Shown here in pieces: positions 32,779 to 42,056 of a DNA stretch of 64,000 nt. The notes beneath the pieces were generated by a model. The model was not told the origin of the DNA, ran no database searches, and saw nothing but the letters and a program-made list of their open reading frames with translations. How positions within the stretch are numbered: the stretch's first letter is position 1; each line of letters begins with the position of its first letter. Made by a program: the position numbers and the translations under genes. The stretch spans positions 248,001 through 312,000 of the forward strand of contig NZ_VITV01000006.1 of NCBI RefSeq assembly GCF_007828035.1, written 5' to 3'. The DNA comes from Nitrospirillum amazonense (GTDB lineage Bacteria; Pseudomonadota; Alphaproteobacteria; Azospirillales; Azospirillaceae).

Positions 32779-33510
32779 ATGGGACGCCTTGAAGGCAAGA
32801 CCGCCATCGTCACCGCCGCCGGCCAGGGCATCGGCCGCTCCAGTGCCGAGCTGTTCGCCCGCGAGGGCGCGCGGGTCATCGCGCTGGATATCAACCCCGA
32901 AACGCTGGCCAGCATGACGGGCGTGGAGACCCGCACCCTGAACCTGCTGGACGGCGTGGCCATTCAGGCGCTGGCCGAAGACATCGGCGGCATCGACGTG
33001 CTGTTCAACTGTGCTGGCTATGTCCACGCCGGCACGCTGGCCACGACGGCGGAAAAGGACCTGGACTTCTCCTACGACCTGAACGTCAAGGCGGCCTTCC
33101 GCATGATCCAAGCCTTCCTGCCCGGCATGATCGCGCGCGGCGGCGGCTCCATCGTCAACATGTCGTCGGTGGCGGGCTCGGTCCTGGGCGTGGCCAACCG
33201 CTTCGCCTACGGCGTGACCAAGGCCGCCGTCATCGGCCTGACCAAGTCGGTCGCCGTGGACTTCGTGGGCCGGAACATCCGCTGCAACGCCATCTGCCCC
33301 GGCACGGTGCAGTCGCCCTCGCTGGATGAGCGGCTGGCCGCGACGGGCGATGCCGACGCCGCCCGCGCCGCCTTCGTCGCCCGCCAGCCCATGGGCCGCA
33401 TCGGCCGGCCGGAGGAGATCGCGGAACTGGCCCTCTATCTCGCGTCCGACCTTTCCTCCTACACTACCGGCACGATCAACGTCATCGACGGCGGCTGGTC
33501 GAACGCCTAA
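32779..33510 (+). CDS. SDR, 2-keto-3-deoxy-L-fuconate dehydrogenase type
   Basis: A 243-residue classical SDR: cofactor motif [26 protein letters not shown] after the second strand (NAD preference), [10 protein letters not shown], catalytic Ser in NMSSVAGS and Tyr-Lys in [20 protein letters not shown] (shortened). The [17 protein letters not shown] opening and the C-terminal [13 protein letters not shown] match the family that oxidises 2-keto-3-deoxy-L-fuconate to the 2,4-diketo acid. The ATG at 32779 has a GAAGGAA site; the earlier ATG at 32746 lacks one. It feeds the FAH hydrolase encoded upstream. Confidence 0.85.
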   Translation: MGRLEGKTAIVTAAGQGIGRSSAELFAREGARVIALDINPETLASMTGVETRTLNLLDGVAIQALAEDIGGIDVLFNCAGYVHAGTLATTAEKDLDFSYDLNVKAAFRMIQAFLPGMIARGGGSIVNMSSVAGSVLGVANRFAYGVTKAAVIGLTKSVAVDFVGRNIRCNAICPGTVQSPSLDERLAATGDADAARAAFVARQPMGRIGRPEEIAELALYLASDLSSYTTGTINVIDGGWSNA

Positions 33511-33545
33511 TGGGCATGGGGCCTGAAGGGTATGGGGACTTTGGC

Positions 33546-34676
33546 ATGATCATTTCCTCTCCTCGTGATTTCCGGGAGGCGGCCAGGCGCCGCCTCCCCC
33601 GCTTCCTGTTCGACTATGCCGACGGCGGTGCGGGGACGGAGCAGACGATGCGCCGCAACGTCGACGACCTTGCCGACCTGGCGCTGCGCCAGCGCGTGCT
33701 GAAGAACGTGGCCGACATCATGCTGGGCACCCGCCTGTTCGGGCAGGACGTCGCCATGCCCGTGGCCCTGGGGCCGGTCGGCATCTCCGGCATGTTCCGC
33801 CGGCGGGGGGAGGTGCAGGCGGCCCGCGCCGCCAACCGGGCGGGCCTGCCCTTCTGCCTGTCCACCGTCTCCATCTGCTCATTGGCGGAGGTGGCGGCGG
33901 GCACGGACGGGCCGCTGTGGTTCCAGCTCTATGTCATCCGCGACCGCGGCTTCATGCGCGAGCTGCTGGCCAACGCCAAGGCGCTGGGAGCCAAGGCCCT
34001 GGTGTTCACGGTGGACATGCCGGTACCCGGCACCCGCTACCGCGACGCCCATTCCGGCATGTCCGGCCCCAACGCGCCGCTGCGCCGCATGCTGCAGGCC
34101 GTGGGCAAGCCCGCCTGGGCCTGGGACGTGGGCCTGCACGGCCGTCCCCACAGGCTGGGCAACCTGGAACCGGTGCTGGGCGACAAGAGCGGCCTGAACG
34201 ACTACATGGGCTGGCTGGGTTCCAACTTCGACCCGTCCATCTGCTGGCAGGACCTGGAGTGGATCCGCCAGGGCTGGGACGGCCCCCTGATCATCAAGGG
34301 CATCCTGGACCCCGACGACGCCCGCGCGGCCGCCGACATCGGCGCCGACGGCATCGTCGTCTCCAACCATGGCGGCCGGCAGCTGGACGGCGTTCTGTCC
34401 TCGGCCAAGGCCCTGCCCGCCATCGCCGACGCGGTGGGCGACCGCCTGACCGTGCTGGCCGACGGCGGCGTCCGCTCCGGCCTGGACGTGGTGCGCATGC
34501 TGGCCCTGGGCGCCAAGGGCGTCCTGCTGGGCCGCGCCTGGCTCTACGCCATGGCCGCCCGCGGCGAGGCCGGGGTCACCCAGCTGCTGGAGATCTACGC
34601 CAAGGAAATGAAGGTCGCCATGGCGCTGACGGGCGTGCGTGGCGTGGGGGAGATCGACCGGTCGATCCTGGCGTGA
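33546..34676 (+). CDS. lldD: FMN-dependent L-lactate dehydrogenase (LldD type)
   Basis: A 376-residue FMN-dependent alpha-hydroxyacid dehydrogenase. It starts [20 protein letters not shown] as LldD proteins do, with [35 protein letters not shown] and the catalytic [12 protein letters not shown] (His base near residue 276), and [13 protein letters not shown] for phosphate binding. It would oxidise the L-lactate released by the FAH step to pyruvate and pass electrons to the membrane quinone pool. An ATG at 33510 overlaps the SDR stop, but the conserved N-terminus begins at 33546. It is the last gene of the plus-strand fucose operon. Confidence 0.88.
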   Translation: MIISSPRDFREAARRRLPRFLFDYADGGAGTEQTMRRNVDDLADLALRQRVLKNVADIMLGTRLFGQDVAMPVALGPVGISGMFRRRGEVQAARAANRAGLPFCLSTVSICSLAEVAAGTDGPLWFQLYVIRDRGFMRELLANAKALGAKALVFTVDMPVPGTRYRDAHSGMSGPNAPLRRMLQAVGKPAWAWDVGLHGRPHRLGNLEPVLGDKSGLNDYMGWLGSNFDPSICWQDLEWIRQGWDGPLIIKGILDPDDARAAADIGADGIVVSNHGGRQLDGVLSSAKALPAIADAVGDRLTVLADGGVRSGLDVVRMLALGAKGVLLGRAWLYAMAARGEAGVTQLLEIYAKEMKVAMALTGVRGVGEIDRSILA

Positions 34677-34742
34677 GAGGGAACCTCTTTTCATGACAGA
34701 ACGCGCCGTTGTGCGCCTCTACCCGCTAATCCGCGATGACCC

Positions 34743-34774
34743 AAAAAGAACCCCACCCCGTTGCCGGGGTAGGG
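34743..34774 (-). terminator. Rho-independent terminator of the TonB receptor gene
   Basis: On the minus strand a 10-base-pair GC-rich stem (34751-34760 with 34765-34774, one G-U pair) closed by a GCAA tetraloop is followed by TTCTTTTT (34749 down to 34743). It lies 60-90 bases past the receptor stop codon. Confidence 0.75.
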
Positions 34775-34833
34775 GGTGGGAGGTTGGTGGAAGAAACGCC
34801 GGTCTGGGAGAAACCGGGTGAGATGCCGGGAGC

Positions 34834-37527
34834 CTAAAACTTCACGCGCACGCCGGCGGCGAAGCGGCGGCCGGTGGTGCGGTACTCTTTGGTGCGGTCG
34901 GGCGTGGTGGAGTAGATGAACTCGTTCTCGTCCGTCAGGTTCAAGCCTTCCAGGGTGAGGGCGATGTTCTGCGTCAGGTCGTAGGACAGGCTGGCGTCCA
35001 GCTGGCCGTAGGCGTCGAAATATTCCGGATCGCCGTTGCGGCCGCTGGCCACCTGCAGGAACTTGTCGCGCCAGGTATAAGCCAGGCGGGCCTGGACGCC
35101 GTATTTCTCATAGAAGGCGACCAGGCTGTAGGAGTATTTGGACAGGCCCTGCAGGCCATAGCTGGCGCCGCTGACCACGTTGGCGTACTGGGCGTCGCTT
35201 TCCACGTAGGTGAAGCTGGCCTGCCCGCCCAGGCCGTCGAACGGCCCCGGCAGCCTGTCGAATACCTGGCGGTAGCCGACCTCCAGCCCCTTCACCGTGG
35301 CGCCCTTGCCGTTGGTGGGCTGGGTCACCTGGAACACCACCTGATCCACCTTCTGCGGCGTCGTGGCCTGGGCCACGAAGCTGTCGATGTTCTTGTAGAA
35401 CAGGGCGGCCGACAGCATGGACAGGGGCTGGAAGTACCATTCCAGGCCGAATTCCGCCTGTGAGGCGCGGAAAGGGTTCAGGTCGGGGTTGCCCTTGGTG
35501 ATCTGCTCGTTGCCCGGGTTGGACAGGATGGTCTGGGCCGGCGACAGGTCGGACAGGGTCGGGCGGGTCATGACGCGGGAGGTGGCGAAGCGGGCCACCA
35601 GGTCGTCGGTCAGGTCCAGCTTGACGTTCAGCGATGGCAGGACGTCGGTGTAGTGGCCGCTGAAGCTGATGGGTTGGACATCCGACAGCACGATGAGGTT
35701 CTGGCCCTGGCCGTTGGGCTTGGCGCTCAGCACGGTCTGCGCGGCACCGGCGCTGGTGTACGTCGTGTCCTCGATACGCACGCCGGTGTTGACGGACAGG
35801 GGCAGGCCGCCGATCTCCGTCTTCAGGTCGAACATGAGGTAGCCCAGGTTCACCTTCTCCTTCACGCGGGAGCTGGCGGCCGGGTCGGCCACGGGCCGGG
35901 TAAAGATGCCCTCCGGCCGCGATAGCAGGTAGTTGACCATGGCGTGCGGATCGTAGGTGATCCAGTTCCGCACGATGTTGTCGCTCTGGTACTTGGAGAA
36001 GAAGTCCATGGTCGTCGGCGTGAACAGCGACGACGGCAGCAGCACCGCGCCGCCGCAATAGGCGCAGGACACGGAACCCGGCTGGCTGATGGCATCCGCC
36101 GTCTTGGTGCGTTCCTGGTGCGACGCGCCGGCGGAGATGGAGATGCCGCCGCCGGGGTCCCAGGTGCCGTCCAGCTTCGCCTCGTTGATCTCATCCTTGT
36201 AGTCGGTGCCGCCCCACAGGTTGTAGTGGGCCCCGACGTGGTTCACGTCGGTCGCGACGTTGGGAATGGTGGGCGAGGTGAAGTTATAGTCGTAGATCGG
36301 GCTGCCGTTGCGCCGGTCGAACGTCATGGTCATGTCGCGGCGGCGGATGGTGGAGAAGATGCTGTCTTCCTTGCCGTTGCGCGTCGCCTGCGAGGTGGAG
36401 GCGTCGAACACCAGCTTGAAGGCGTCCTTGTGCCAGGCGGTGTTCAGGCCCACCAGGTAGGTTTCGGTCAGGCGCGGGGTGTAGGTGACGATCTCGTCCA
36501 CCGTGCCGCCGACGATCTTCTGATAGACGGCGGAGCCGTTCTTGACCACCTGGTCGATCAGCATGCCGGAGGAGAAGTCGTAGGCCAGGCCCTGCGACTG
36601 GTCGATCTGGTCCATCTTGGTATAGAAGCCGTCCAGCGTGAACGTCAGGTTGTCGTTCGGCTGGTACTGGACGGTGCCGTTCAGGCCCGTGCGCTTGCGC
36701 GACGTCTCATAAAAGAAGGGCGACAGGTTGGACGGCATGTCCACGCCGGTGAAGCTGCCCACGCCGGGGGCGGTGCGGCCGTACCAGTAGTCGGTAGGGT
36801 CGACGTTGCCGCGCTTCACATGGCCGGCACCGATGTCGAATTCATCGTCGCGGCTGTCGCGCTTCTCGTAAGAGGCCACCAGCGCCACGCCGAAGGTCGA
36901 TTCCGGATTGTGCCAGCTGACGACGCCGGACAGCGAGGGGTTGGTGCTGTCCGCCAGCTCGCCATACAGCGCGCGGGCGCTGCCGGCCACCACCAGGTCC
37001 TGCTTCTGCTCCAGCGGGCGTACCGTGCGGATGTTCACCGTGGCGCCGATGGAGGCGCCGTTGATGTTGGCGCTGGGGCTCTTGTAGACGTCGGCGCCGG
37101 AAATCAGCTCGGAGGGCAGGACGTCGAAGCTGAACTCACGGCCCACGTTTTCCGTGGCCAGGGTGCGGCCGTTCAGGGTGACGGTGTTGAACTGGGGACC
37201 CAGGCCGCGGACCGAGATGAACTGACCGTCGCCACGGTTGCGGTCGATGGCGACACCGGTGATGCGCTGCAGGGATTCGGCCACGTTCTGGTCCGGCATC
37301 TTGCCCAGGTCTTCACTGGCGATGCTGTCGACGACGTTGACCGAATTGCGCTTGATCTCGGTGGCCACCTGCAGGGAGCGCTTGATGCCCGTGACCACGA
37401 TCTCTTCCAGGCCCTGGTCGTCGGTGGCCGGTGTCGCCGCCTGCTGAGCGAAGGCCGTGCCTACCGTGGCATGCAGCAGGGCGCAGCACGCCACACCTTG
37501 GGCGAGCCCCATCAACGTACGCTTCAT
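34834..37527 (-). CDS. TonB-dependent receptor, Xanthomonas/Caulobacter type
   Basis: An 897-residue outer-membrane receptor of the TIGR01782-like class. It has a signal peptide (cleaved near GTAFAQQ), TonB-box segment LEEIVVTGIKRSL, plug motifs KMPDQNVAESLQRITGVAIDR and FDVLPSELISGADVYKSPSA, and a long barrel ending in RRFAAGVRVKF. Such receptors import oligosaccharides or complex organic nutrients. It lies just after the fucose cluster. A TGAAATATCAG element identical to one beside the GntR operator sits about 60 bases upstream of its ATG, so it may be the outer-membrane gate for a fucose-containing glycan. Confidence 0.9.
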   Translation of the reverse strand: MKRTLMGLAQGVACCALLHATVGTAFAQQAATPATDDQGLEEIVVTGIKRSLQVATEIKRNSVNVVDSIASEDLGKMPDQNVAESLQRITGVAIDRNRGDGQFISVRGLGPQFNTVTLNGRTLATENVGREFSFDVLPSELISGADVYKSPSANINGASIGATVNIRTVRPLEQKQDLVVAGSARALYGELADSTNPSLSGVVSWHNPESTFGVALVASYEKRDSRDDEFDIGAGHVKRGNVDPTDYWYGRTAPGVGSFTGVDMPSNLSPFFYETSRKRTGLNGTVQYQPNDNLTFTLDGFYTKMDQIDQSQGLAYDFSSGMLIDQVVKNGSAVYQKIVGGTVDEIVTYTPRLTETYLVGLNTAWHKDAFKLVFDASTSQATRNGKEDSIFSTIRRRDMTMTFDRRNGSPIYDYNFTSPTIPNVATDVNHVGAHYNLWGGTDYKDEINEAKLDGTWDPGGGISISAGASHQERTKTADAISQPGSVSCAYCGGAVLLPSSLFTPTTMDFFSKYQSDNIVRNWITYDPHAMVNYLLSRPEGIFTRPVADPAASSRVKEKVNLGYLMFDLKTEIGGLPLSVNTGVRIEDTTYTSAGAAQTVLSAKPNGQGQNLIVLSDVQPISFSGHYTDVLPSLNVKLDLTDDLVARFATSRVMTRPTLSDLSPAQTILSNPGNEQITKGNPDLNPFRASQAEFGLEWYFQPLSMLSAALFYKNIDSFVAQATTPQKVDQVVFQVTQPTNGKGATVKGLEVGYRQVFDRLPGPFDGLGGQASFTYVESDAQYANVVSGASYGLQGLSKYSYSLVAFYEKYGVQARLAYTWRDKFLQVASGRNGDPEYFDAYGQLDASLSYDLTQNIALTLEGLNLTDENEFIYSTTPDRTKEYRTTGRRFAAGVRVKF

Positions 37528-37587
37528 TATGAACGTCCTCTCCCTGATCGATGGGCTTATGACAGCGAGATGCCAGTGCCCGTTGTT

Positions 37588-37598
37588 TGAAATATCAG
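37588..37598. promoter_or_regulatory. GntR half-site-like element upstream of the left TonB receptor
   Basis: TGAAATATCAG, an exact 11-base match to 29965-29975 adjoining the GntR palindrome, 61 bases upstream of the receptor start. No full palindrome is present, so regulation by the same GntR protein is only suggested. Confidence 0.35.
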
Positions 37599-38198
37599 TG
37601 ACACGTTATGAAATTCCATGCAACGGCTTTTCTGCACTCAGCCACATCAAAAATGAGATTGGGGAATGGATGGCGCGGGGCGCGATTTCGCTACAGCGTT
37701 AGGCAGCCGGCAACGCGCAAGACCGGCGGCATTCGCGCCGCCGGCCTCGTTCCAAACCTGCAATGACCATGACTCTCGGGCAGGCGGCCCAAACGCGCCG
37801 GGCCCGCTTCTCCTCCCAGGCGCGGACCTCGTGCCAGCCGGTCGGAAACAGAATTCCTTGAAGTCGGGCCGCCCGCGCAGGTTCTCCCCATCCACTTCAA
37901 GCCTAACGGGCCCGATTCCGGCTGTGAGGGAGCCTATGAAGCCATCGCCACGGCACCCCTGTTAGGTCTCCGGCAGCTGGAAGATCAAATGTATAGCGGC
38001 AGCCTCGACCTATCAGATCTACGGGCCCTGCTGCCGTGCATAAATTATCCTGAAACCCTGACCGAATGTTCGGAAATAACTATATATTTCAATAACATGG
38101 TGCTTAGCGGGACGGGGGTCTGGCCAATTTCAGCGTGATTTGGCCACTTTATGTGTTGGGGGACACTGTGATTAAGAAAAGCAAAAAATAGAAATGAT

Positions 38199-38226
38199 TT
38201 GACAACGCTGTCAACGCAACTATTAA
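38199..38226 (+). promoter_or_regulatory. LacI-type operator overlapping promoter of the right TonB receptor
   Basis: TTGACA-ACGC-TGTCAA (38199-38214) is a perfect inverted repeat of the LacI-family operator style. Its left arm is also a consensus minus-35 box; TATTAA at 38221-38226 follows after 16 bases as minus-10. The predicted start near 38233 leaves a leader of about 420 bases. Confidence 0.65.
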
Positions 38227-38382
38227 TAACAGAGCTGACACCCGGCAAGCACCCGGATGCTGCCTGCGATCCAATCGCCGGGCGGCGTATGGGAAGGATT
38301 TTGCGGAAGCATACCGCCGGCGCTCAGTAAGGTTGAGCCTAAGTCTCAGTAAAAAATAAATATATCTCGGGAGGATAGAGAC

Positions 38383-38436
38383 ATGAGCGCGCAAGCAATC
38401 TGCCGACCCTGTCATGGACATACTCACTATAGTTAG
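38383..38436 (+). CDS. Possible 17-residue leader peptide
   Basis: ATG at 38383 with a strong GGGAGG site eight bases upstream opens a 17-codon frame (MSAQAICRPCHGHTHYS) ending in TAG at 38434-38436, inside the long leader of the right TonB receptor. It contains two Cys and three His. It may be a regulatory leader or chance; nothing else supports it. Confidence 0.3.
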   Translation: MSAQAICRPCHGHTHYS

Positions 38437-38651
38437 AACTGGTTGACCTTTCCCGGTAACGGAGAGGGAGGGGTTCAGCCGACTGTCAGATCGGCATGCC
38501 CTTATTCCAGTATCAGGTAGATCCGTCGCGACCGGACAGCAGCGCTGTGCCGTTCCCTGGCGCGCACCCTAAACCATGGGTTGCGGGCGGGAACCGTGGC
38601 CAGCGGCCGGGCCCGCGCATCCACGAATACCCCCCAAGGGAGGGACCTCGC

Positions 38652-41600
38652 ATGTACGGAGAGTTGAAGATGTTACGGCGGCTGTTGATGGGTGCCGCCT
38701 CCTGCGCCGCCTTGGCTGCCACCCTGGCCGCGCCCACCGCCTTCGCCCAAAGCACGCAGCCGGCAGCACCCGATCCGCAGGCCGCCCCCCAGGCCACGTC
38801 CCAGGCCTCCCCGGCCGAGCAGGGCGGTGTTGAGGAAATCATCGTCACCGGGTTCCGCAAGTCGCTGGCCGACGCGCTGGAAAACAAGCGCCAGTCGAAC
38901 CTGATCATCGAATCCGTCACGGCCGAAGACATGGGCAAGATGCCCGACCAGGACATCGCGGAATCGCTGCAACGCCTGTCGGGCGTGCAGATCGACCGCG
39001 ACAACGGCCAGGGCACCCGCGTGCGCATCCGCGGCCTGAGCCAGAACGTCACGGTGCTGAACGACGAACCCTTCCTGTCCGGCCTGGAAGCCTACGCCAG
39101 CGGTGAAGGGTCCGGCGGCGGCGGCAACACCGCCACCAACTCGCTGGAAGCCATCCCGTCCGACCTGATCGCCGGCGTGGACGTCTACAAGTCGCCGCAA
39201 GCCAGCCTGGTCGAAGGCGGCATGGGCGGCATCATCAACCTGAAGACCCGCTCGGCCCTGGACACCCCGCAGGGCTGGACCGTGGGCGGCAACTTCCGCA
39301 TGACCACGGGCGAGCACGCCCGCATGGAAGACTGGACCCCCATCGGCGCCATCGTCGGCACCTACAACTTCAACAACAAGATCGGCATCACGGCGGCGTT
39401 CTCATACTCCGAGACCGACACCCACTCCGACATGATGCAGGGCCAGAACCGCAGCGGCTGGGCCATCGAGCCGGCGGCCGGCACCTCCAGCAACCCGATG
39501 GCGACCATCCCGCAGAAGTACATCTCGCCCGAGCTGCTGTACTTCACCGACCGCGACACCGACCGCACCCGCATCAGCGGCCAGCTGGGCATCGACTACG
39601 CCGTCACCGACAGCCTGACCCTGAACGCCGACTGGCTGCATTCCACCTACGACATCCTGACCCAGGAAGCGTCGAACAAGCTGTGGTTCAATTCCAACGG
39701 CCTGGGCTTGGGCATCGACCCCAGCCAGCCCTACAGCATCGACAGCAACGGCGTCATCAAGTCGGCCACCATCCGCGCCCTGGGTGCTGAAGGCGACAGC
39801 GACGTGCAGAACGTCCACCTCACGGCGGACAACTTCCACTTCGGCGGCAAGTGGGACAACGGCGGGCCGTTCCGCGCCAAGTTCAAGGTCGCCTACGCCA
39901 CCTCGGAATACAATTCCGACAGCGCGCAGCAGGACGTCGAGTATTCGCAGTACAACGCCGCCCAGCCCTGCGCCACCAGCCCCAACGGCTATTGCAACGC
40001 CCCGCTGAACCCCTCGGCCCCCGGCGGCAGCAGCCCGGTCAGCCACGGCCCGGCCTATTCCTTCAACTACGTCAACAACGGCACCCTGCCGTCGGTATCG
40101 TACAACGCGCCCTACGCCGATCTGATCAGCAACCCCAACAACGCCGTCTTCAAGTCGGCCTGGGCGTGGAACATCCACTCCAAGGACGATTTGTGGTCCG
40201 GCCATGCCGACGGCGAGTACGACGCCGATTTCATCAAGGCGATCAAGACCACCTTCACCGCCGGCGTGCGCTACACCGACGACAAGATCAACTACAGCCT
40301 GTCGCACTATGAGCTGGACAAGTCCTCGGCCGGCCAGACCGGGTACTGCAGCAACGGCACCTGCTATGGCACCTACGGCTATTACATGGACCCGGCCATC
40401 CTGAACGAGGGCATGACCAACGCCGCCACCGGCGCCACTGCCGGCGGCAACTTCGTCGGCGCCAGCGGCGCCCCGTCGCAAACGCCGCCGGTCATTCCCG
40501 CCCAGACAGCGCTGAGCGCCCCCAACCGGGCGCAGCTGGTCAACAACTTCTTCCCCACCGGCAACGCGGGCAGCAGCATCCTGGTGCAGAACCTGTCCCA
40601 GATGCAGAACCCGGTGCAGTGGCTGCAGGGCAACTTCCCGCAGTTCCCGGGCAAGATGGTGCGCGACCCCATCAACTCCTTCGTCATCGAAAGCCAGCGC
40701 GTCTCCGGCTACGCCATGGCCGACATGGGCAGCAAGGAGGATCGCTTCCACCTGAACATCGGCGCCCGCATCGTCGACACGGTGCAGAAGGTGACGGCCG
40801 GCGCCCTGCCCGCCAACCCCATCTACATCTCCGACGAATCCTGGGACGGCTCCAACGCCATCACCAACCCCGACATCGTCACGGCGGAACGGCACTACAC
40901 CGACATCCTGCCCAGCATGAACCTGGTGCTGGACGTGGCGCCGGACCAGAAGGTCCGCTTCTCCGCCGCCCGCGTCATGTCCCCGCCCAGCCCCTACGAC
41001 CTGGGCCGCGGCGCGCAGTACAACTTCACCCGTGAGACCAACACGGCGGGCAAGCAGGGCTTCGCCTTCGTGGGCGGCAGCGGCGGCAACCCGAACCTGG
41101 ATCCCTTCCGCGCCACCCAGATCGACATCGGCTACGAATGGTATTTCGGTGAGCAGGGCGCGCTGACCTTCGGCGGCTTCTACAAGTCCATCGACACCTT
41201 CATCCAGACGCAGACCACCTCCATCACCGTGATGGACGATTTCGGCGGCAGCACCGCGGGCTTCACCGCCCCCAGCAACGGCGCCGGCGGCAGCATCAAG
41301 GGCTTCGAAATCGGGGCGCAGTACGCCTTCGACTTCGGCGTCGGCTTCAACGCCAACTACACCTACTCGCTGTCCACCTCGTCCACCCACACCGACTTCG
41401 CCCAGGACCTGCCCATCCCCGGCGTGTCGCTGCACGCCCTGACGGCGCAGACCTACTATCAGAAGGGCGGCCTGGAAGCCCGGCTGTCCTACAGCTGGCG
41501 GTCCAGCGCCGTGAACGGCGACGCCATCGGCTCCACCTTCGCCATCCTGGACGCCACCACCAACAAGTCGGTGACCTATGGCGTGTTCAGCCGGCCCTAC

Positions 41601-41780
41601 GGCCAGTTGGACGCCCAGATCGCGTATCAGTTCACGCCTGAGTTCGGCATCACCTTCGAGGCCATCAACCTGACCGATGAGTCTCAGGAGACCTACCTGC
41701 AGTTCAAGAACCAGCCCTTCACCTACGTGAACGCGGGTCGCCGCTTCATGCTGGGCGGGCGGTTCAAGTTCGGCGGCTGA
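38652..41780 (+). CDS. TonB-dependent receptor, large Xanthomonas/Caulobacter type
   Basis: A receptor of about 1042 residues. It has a signal peptide (MLRRLLMGAASCAALAATL, cleaved near AFAQST), a Gln/Pro/Ala-rich linker, TonB-box segment VEEIIVTGFRKSL, plug motifs KMPDQDIAESLQRLSGVQIDR and SDLIAGVDVYKSPQ, and a barrel ending GRRFMLGGRFKFGG. It probably imports an oligosaccharide. ATG at 38652 (GGGAGGG site) and ATG at 38670 (GGAGAG site) are both plausible starts. A LacI regulator follows and a LacI-type operator precedes it, so substrate-induced derepression is likely. Confidence 0.9.
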   Translation: MYGELKMLRRLLMGAASCAALAATLAAPTAFAQSTQPAAPDPQAAPQATSQASPAEQGGVEEIIVTGFRKSLADALENKRQSNLIIESVTAEDMGKMPDQDIAESLQRLSGVQIDRDNGQGTRVRIRGLSQNVTVLNDEPFLSGLEAYASGEGSGGGGNTATNSLEAIPSDLIAGVDVYKSPQASLVEGGMGGIINLKTRSALDTPQGWTVGGNFRMTTGEHARMEDWTPIGAIVGTYNFNNKIGITAAFSYSETDTHSDMMQGQNRSGWAIEPAAGTSSNPMATIPQKYISPELLYFTDRDTDRTRISGQLGIDYAVTDSLTLNADWLHSTYDILTQEASNKLWFNSNGLGLGIDPSQPYSIDSNGVIKSATIRALGAEGDSDVQNVHLTADNFHFGGKWDNGGPFRAKFKVAYATSEYNSDSAQQDVEYSQYNAAQPCATSPNGYCNAPLNPSAPGGSSPVSHGPAYSFNYVNNGTLPSVSYNAPYADLISNPNNAVFKSAWAWNIHSKDDLWSGHADGEYDADFIKAIKTTFTAGVRYTDDKINYSLSHYELDKSSAGQTGYCSNGTCYGTYGYYMDPAILNEGMTNAATGATAGGNFVGASGAPSQTPPVIPAQTALSAPNRAQLVNNFFPTGNAGSSILVQNLSQMQNPVQWLQGNFPQFPGKMVRDPINSFVIESQRVSGYAMADMGSKEDRFHLNIGARIVDTVQKVTAGALPANPIYISDESWDGSNAITNPDIVTAERHYTDILPSMNLVLDVAPDQKVRFSAARVMSPPSPYDLGRGAQYNFTRETNTAGKQGFAFVGGSGGNPNLDPFRATQIDIGYEWYFGEQGALTFGGFYKSIDTFIQTQTTSITVMDDFGGSTAGFTAPSNGAGGSIKGFEIGAQYAFDFGVGFNANYTYSLSTSSTHTDFAQDLPIPGVSLHALTAQTYYQKGGLEARLSYSWRSSAVNGDAIGSTFAILDATTNKSVTYGVFSRPYGQLDAQIAYQFTPEFGITFEAINLTDESQETYLQFKNQPFTYVNAGRRFMLGGRFKFGG

Positions 41781-41877
41781 TGCCCGTGAGCTGCGGGGGC
41801 CGGTCCGGCAGCGACGCCGGGCCGGATCCTGCAGAACCCGGGGGCCTTCAGGTTCTGCTTTCCAAAAGGTCCCCGAA

Positions 41878-41918
41878 CCGGGAACTGCCGGGTTTGGTCG
41901 TTCCCGGGCCTTCTTCTT
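41878..41918 (+). terminator. Probable terminator after the TonB receptor
   Basis: CCGGGAAC (41878-41885) pairs with GTTCCCGG (41900-41907) across a 14-base loop and is followed by the pyrimidine tract GCCTTCTTCTT. It is about 100 bases past the receptor stop and before the LacI gene. The tail is only moderately T-rich. Confidence 0.5.
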
Positions 41919-42056
41919 GATCTCCCTTCTATGCGCATACCCTCTCCCCGGGGACTATGCGCCCACTCCGGGCGGCATGATTGCGATCGTGCCGCCCTTT
42001 CTTTTTTGTGCCATTACAGGAGTAGTGACAGCTGGTGCCGAGGGGAGCGATGCCAC

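Larger units (their letters stand above)
37528..38651. other. 1.1-kb non-coding divergent region between two TonB receptor genes
   Basis: I see no convincing protein gene here apart from a possible 17-codon leader (38383-38436). It holds a GntR half-site-like TGAAATATCAG at 37588-37598 near the left receptor and a LacI-type operator with promoter at 38199-38226 for the right receptor. The part from about 38040 to 38240 is markedly AT-rich compared with the flanks. Short open frames around 37650-37965 on both strands have no ribosome site and look random. Confidence 0.6.

Noticed and set aside
35944-37590. 548-codon plus-strand open frame
   Set aside because: Antisense shadow of the left TonB receptor, of the same low-complexity character.
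37647-37965. Small open frames on both strands in the TonB divergent region
   Set aside because: No ribosome sites and no conserved features; they overlap each other on opposite strands.
39402-41435. 677-codon minus-strand open frame
   Set aside because: Antisense shadow of the TonB receptor gene, with low-complexity Gly/Val/Ala composition and no recognisable domain.
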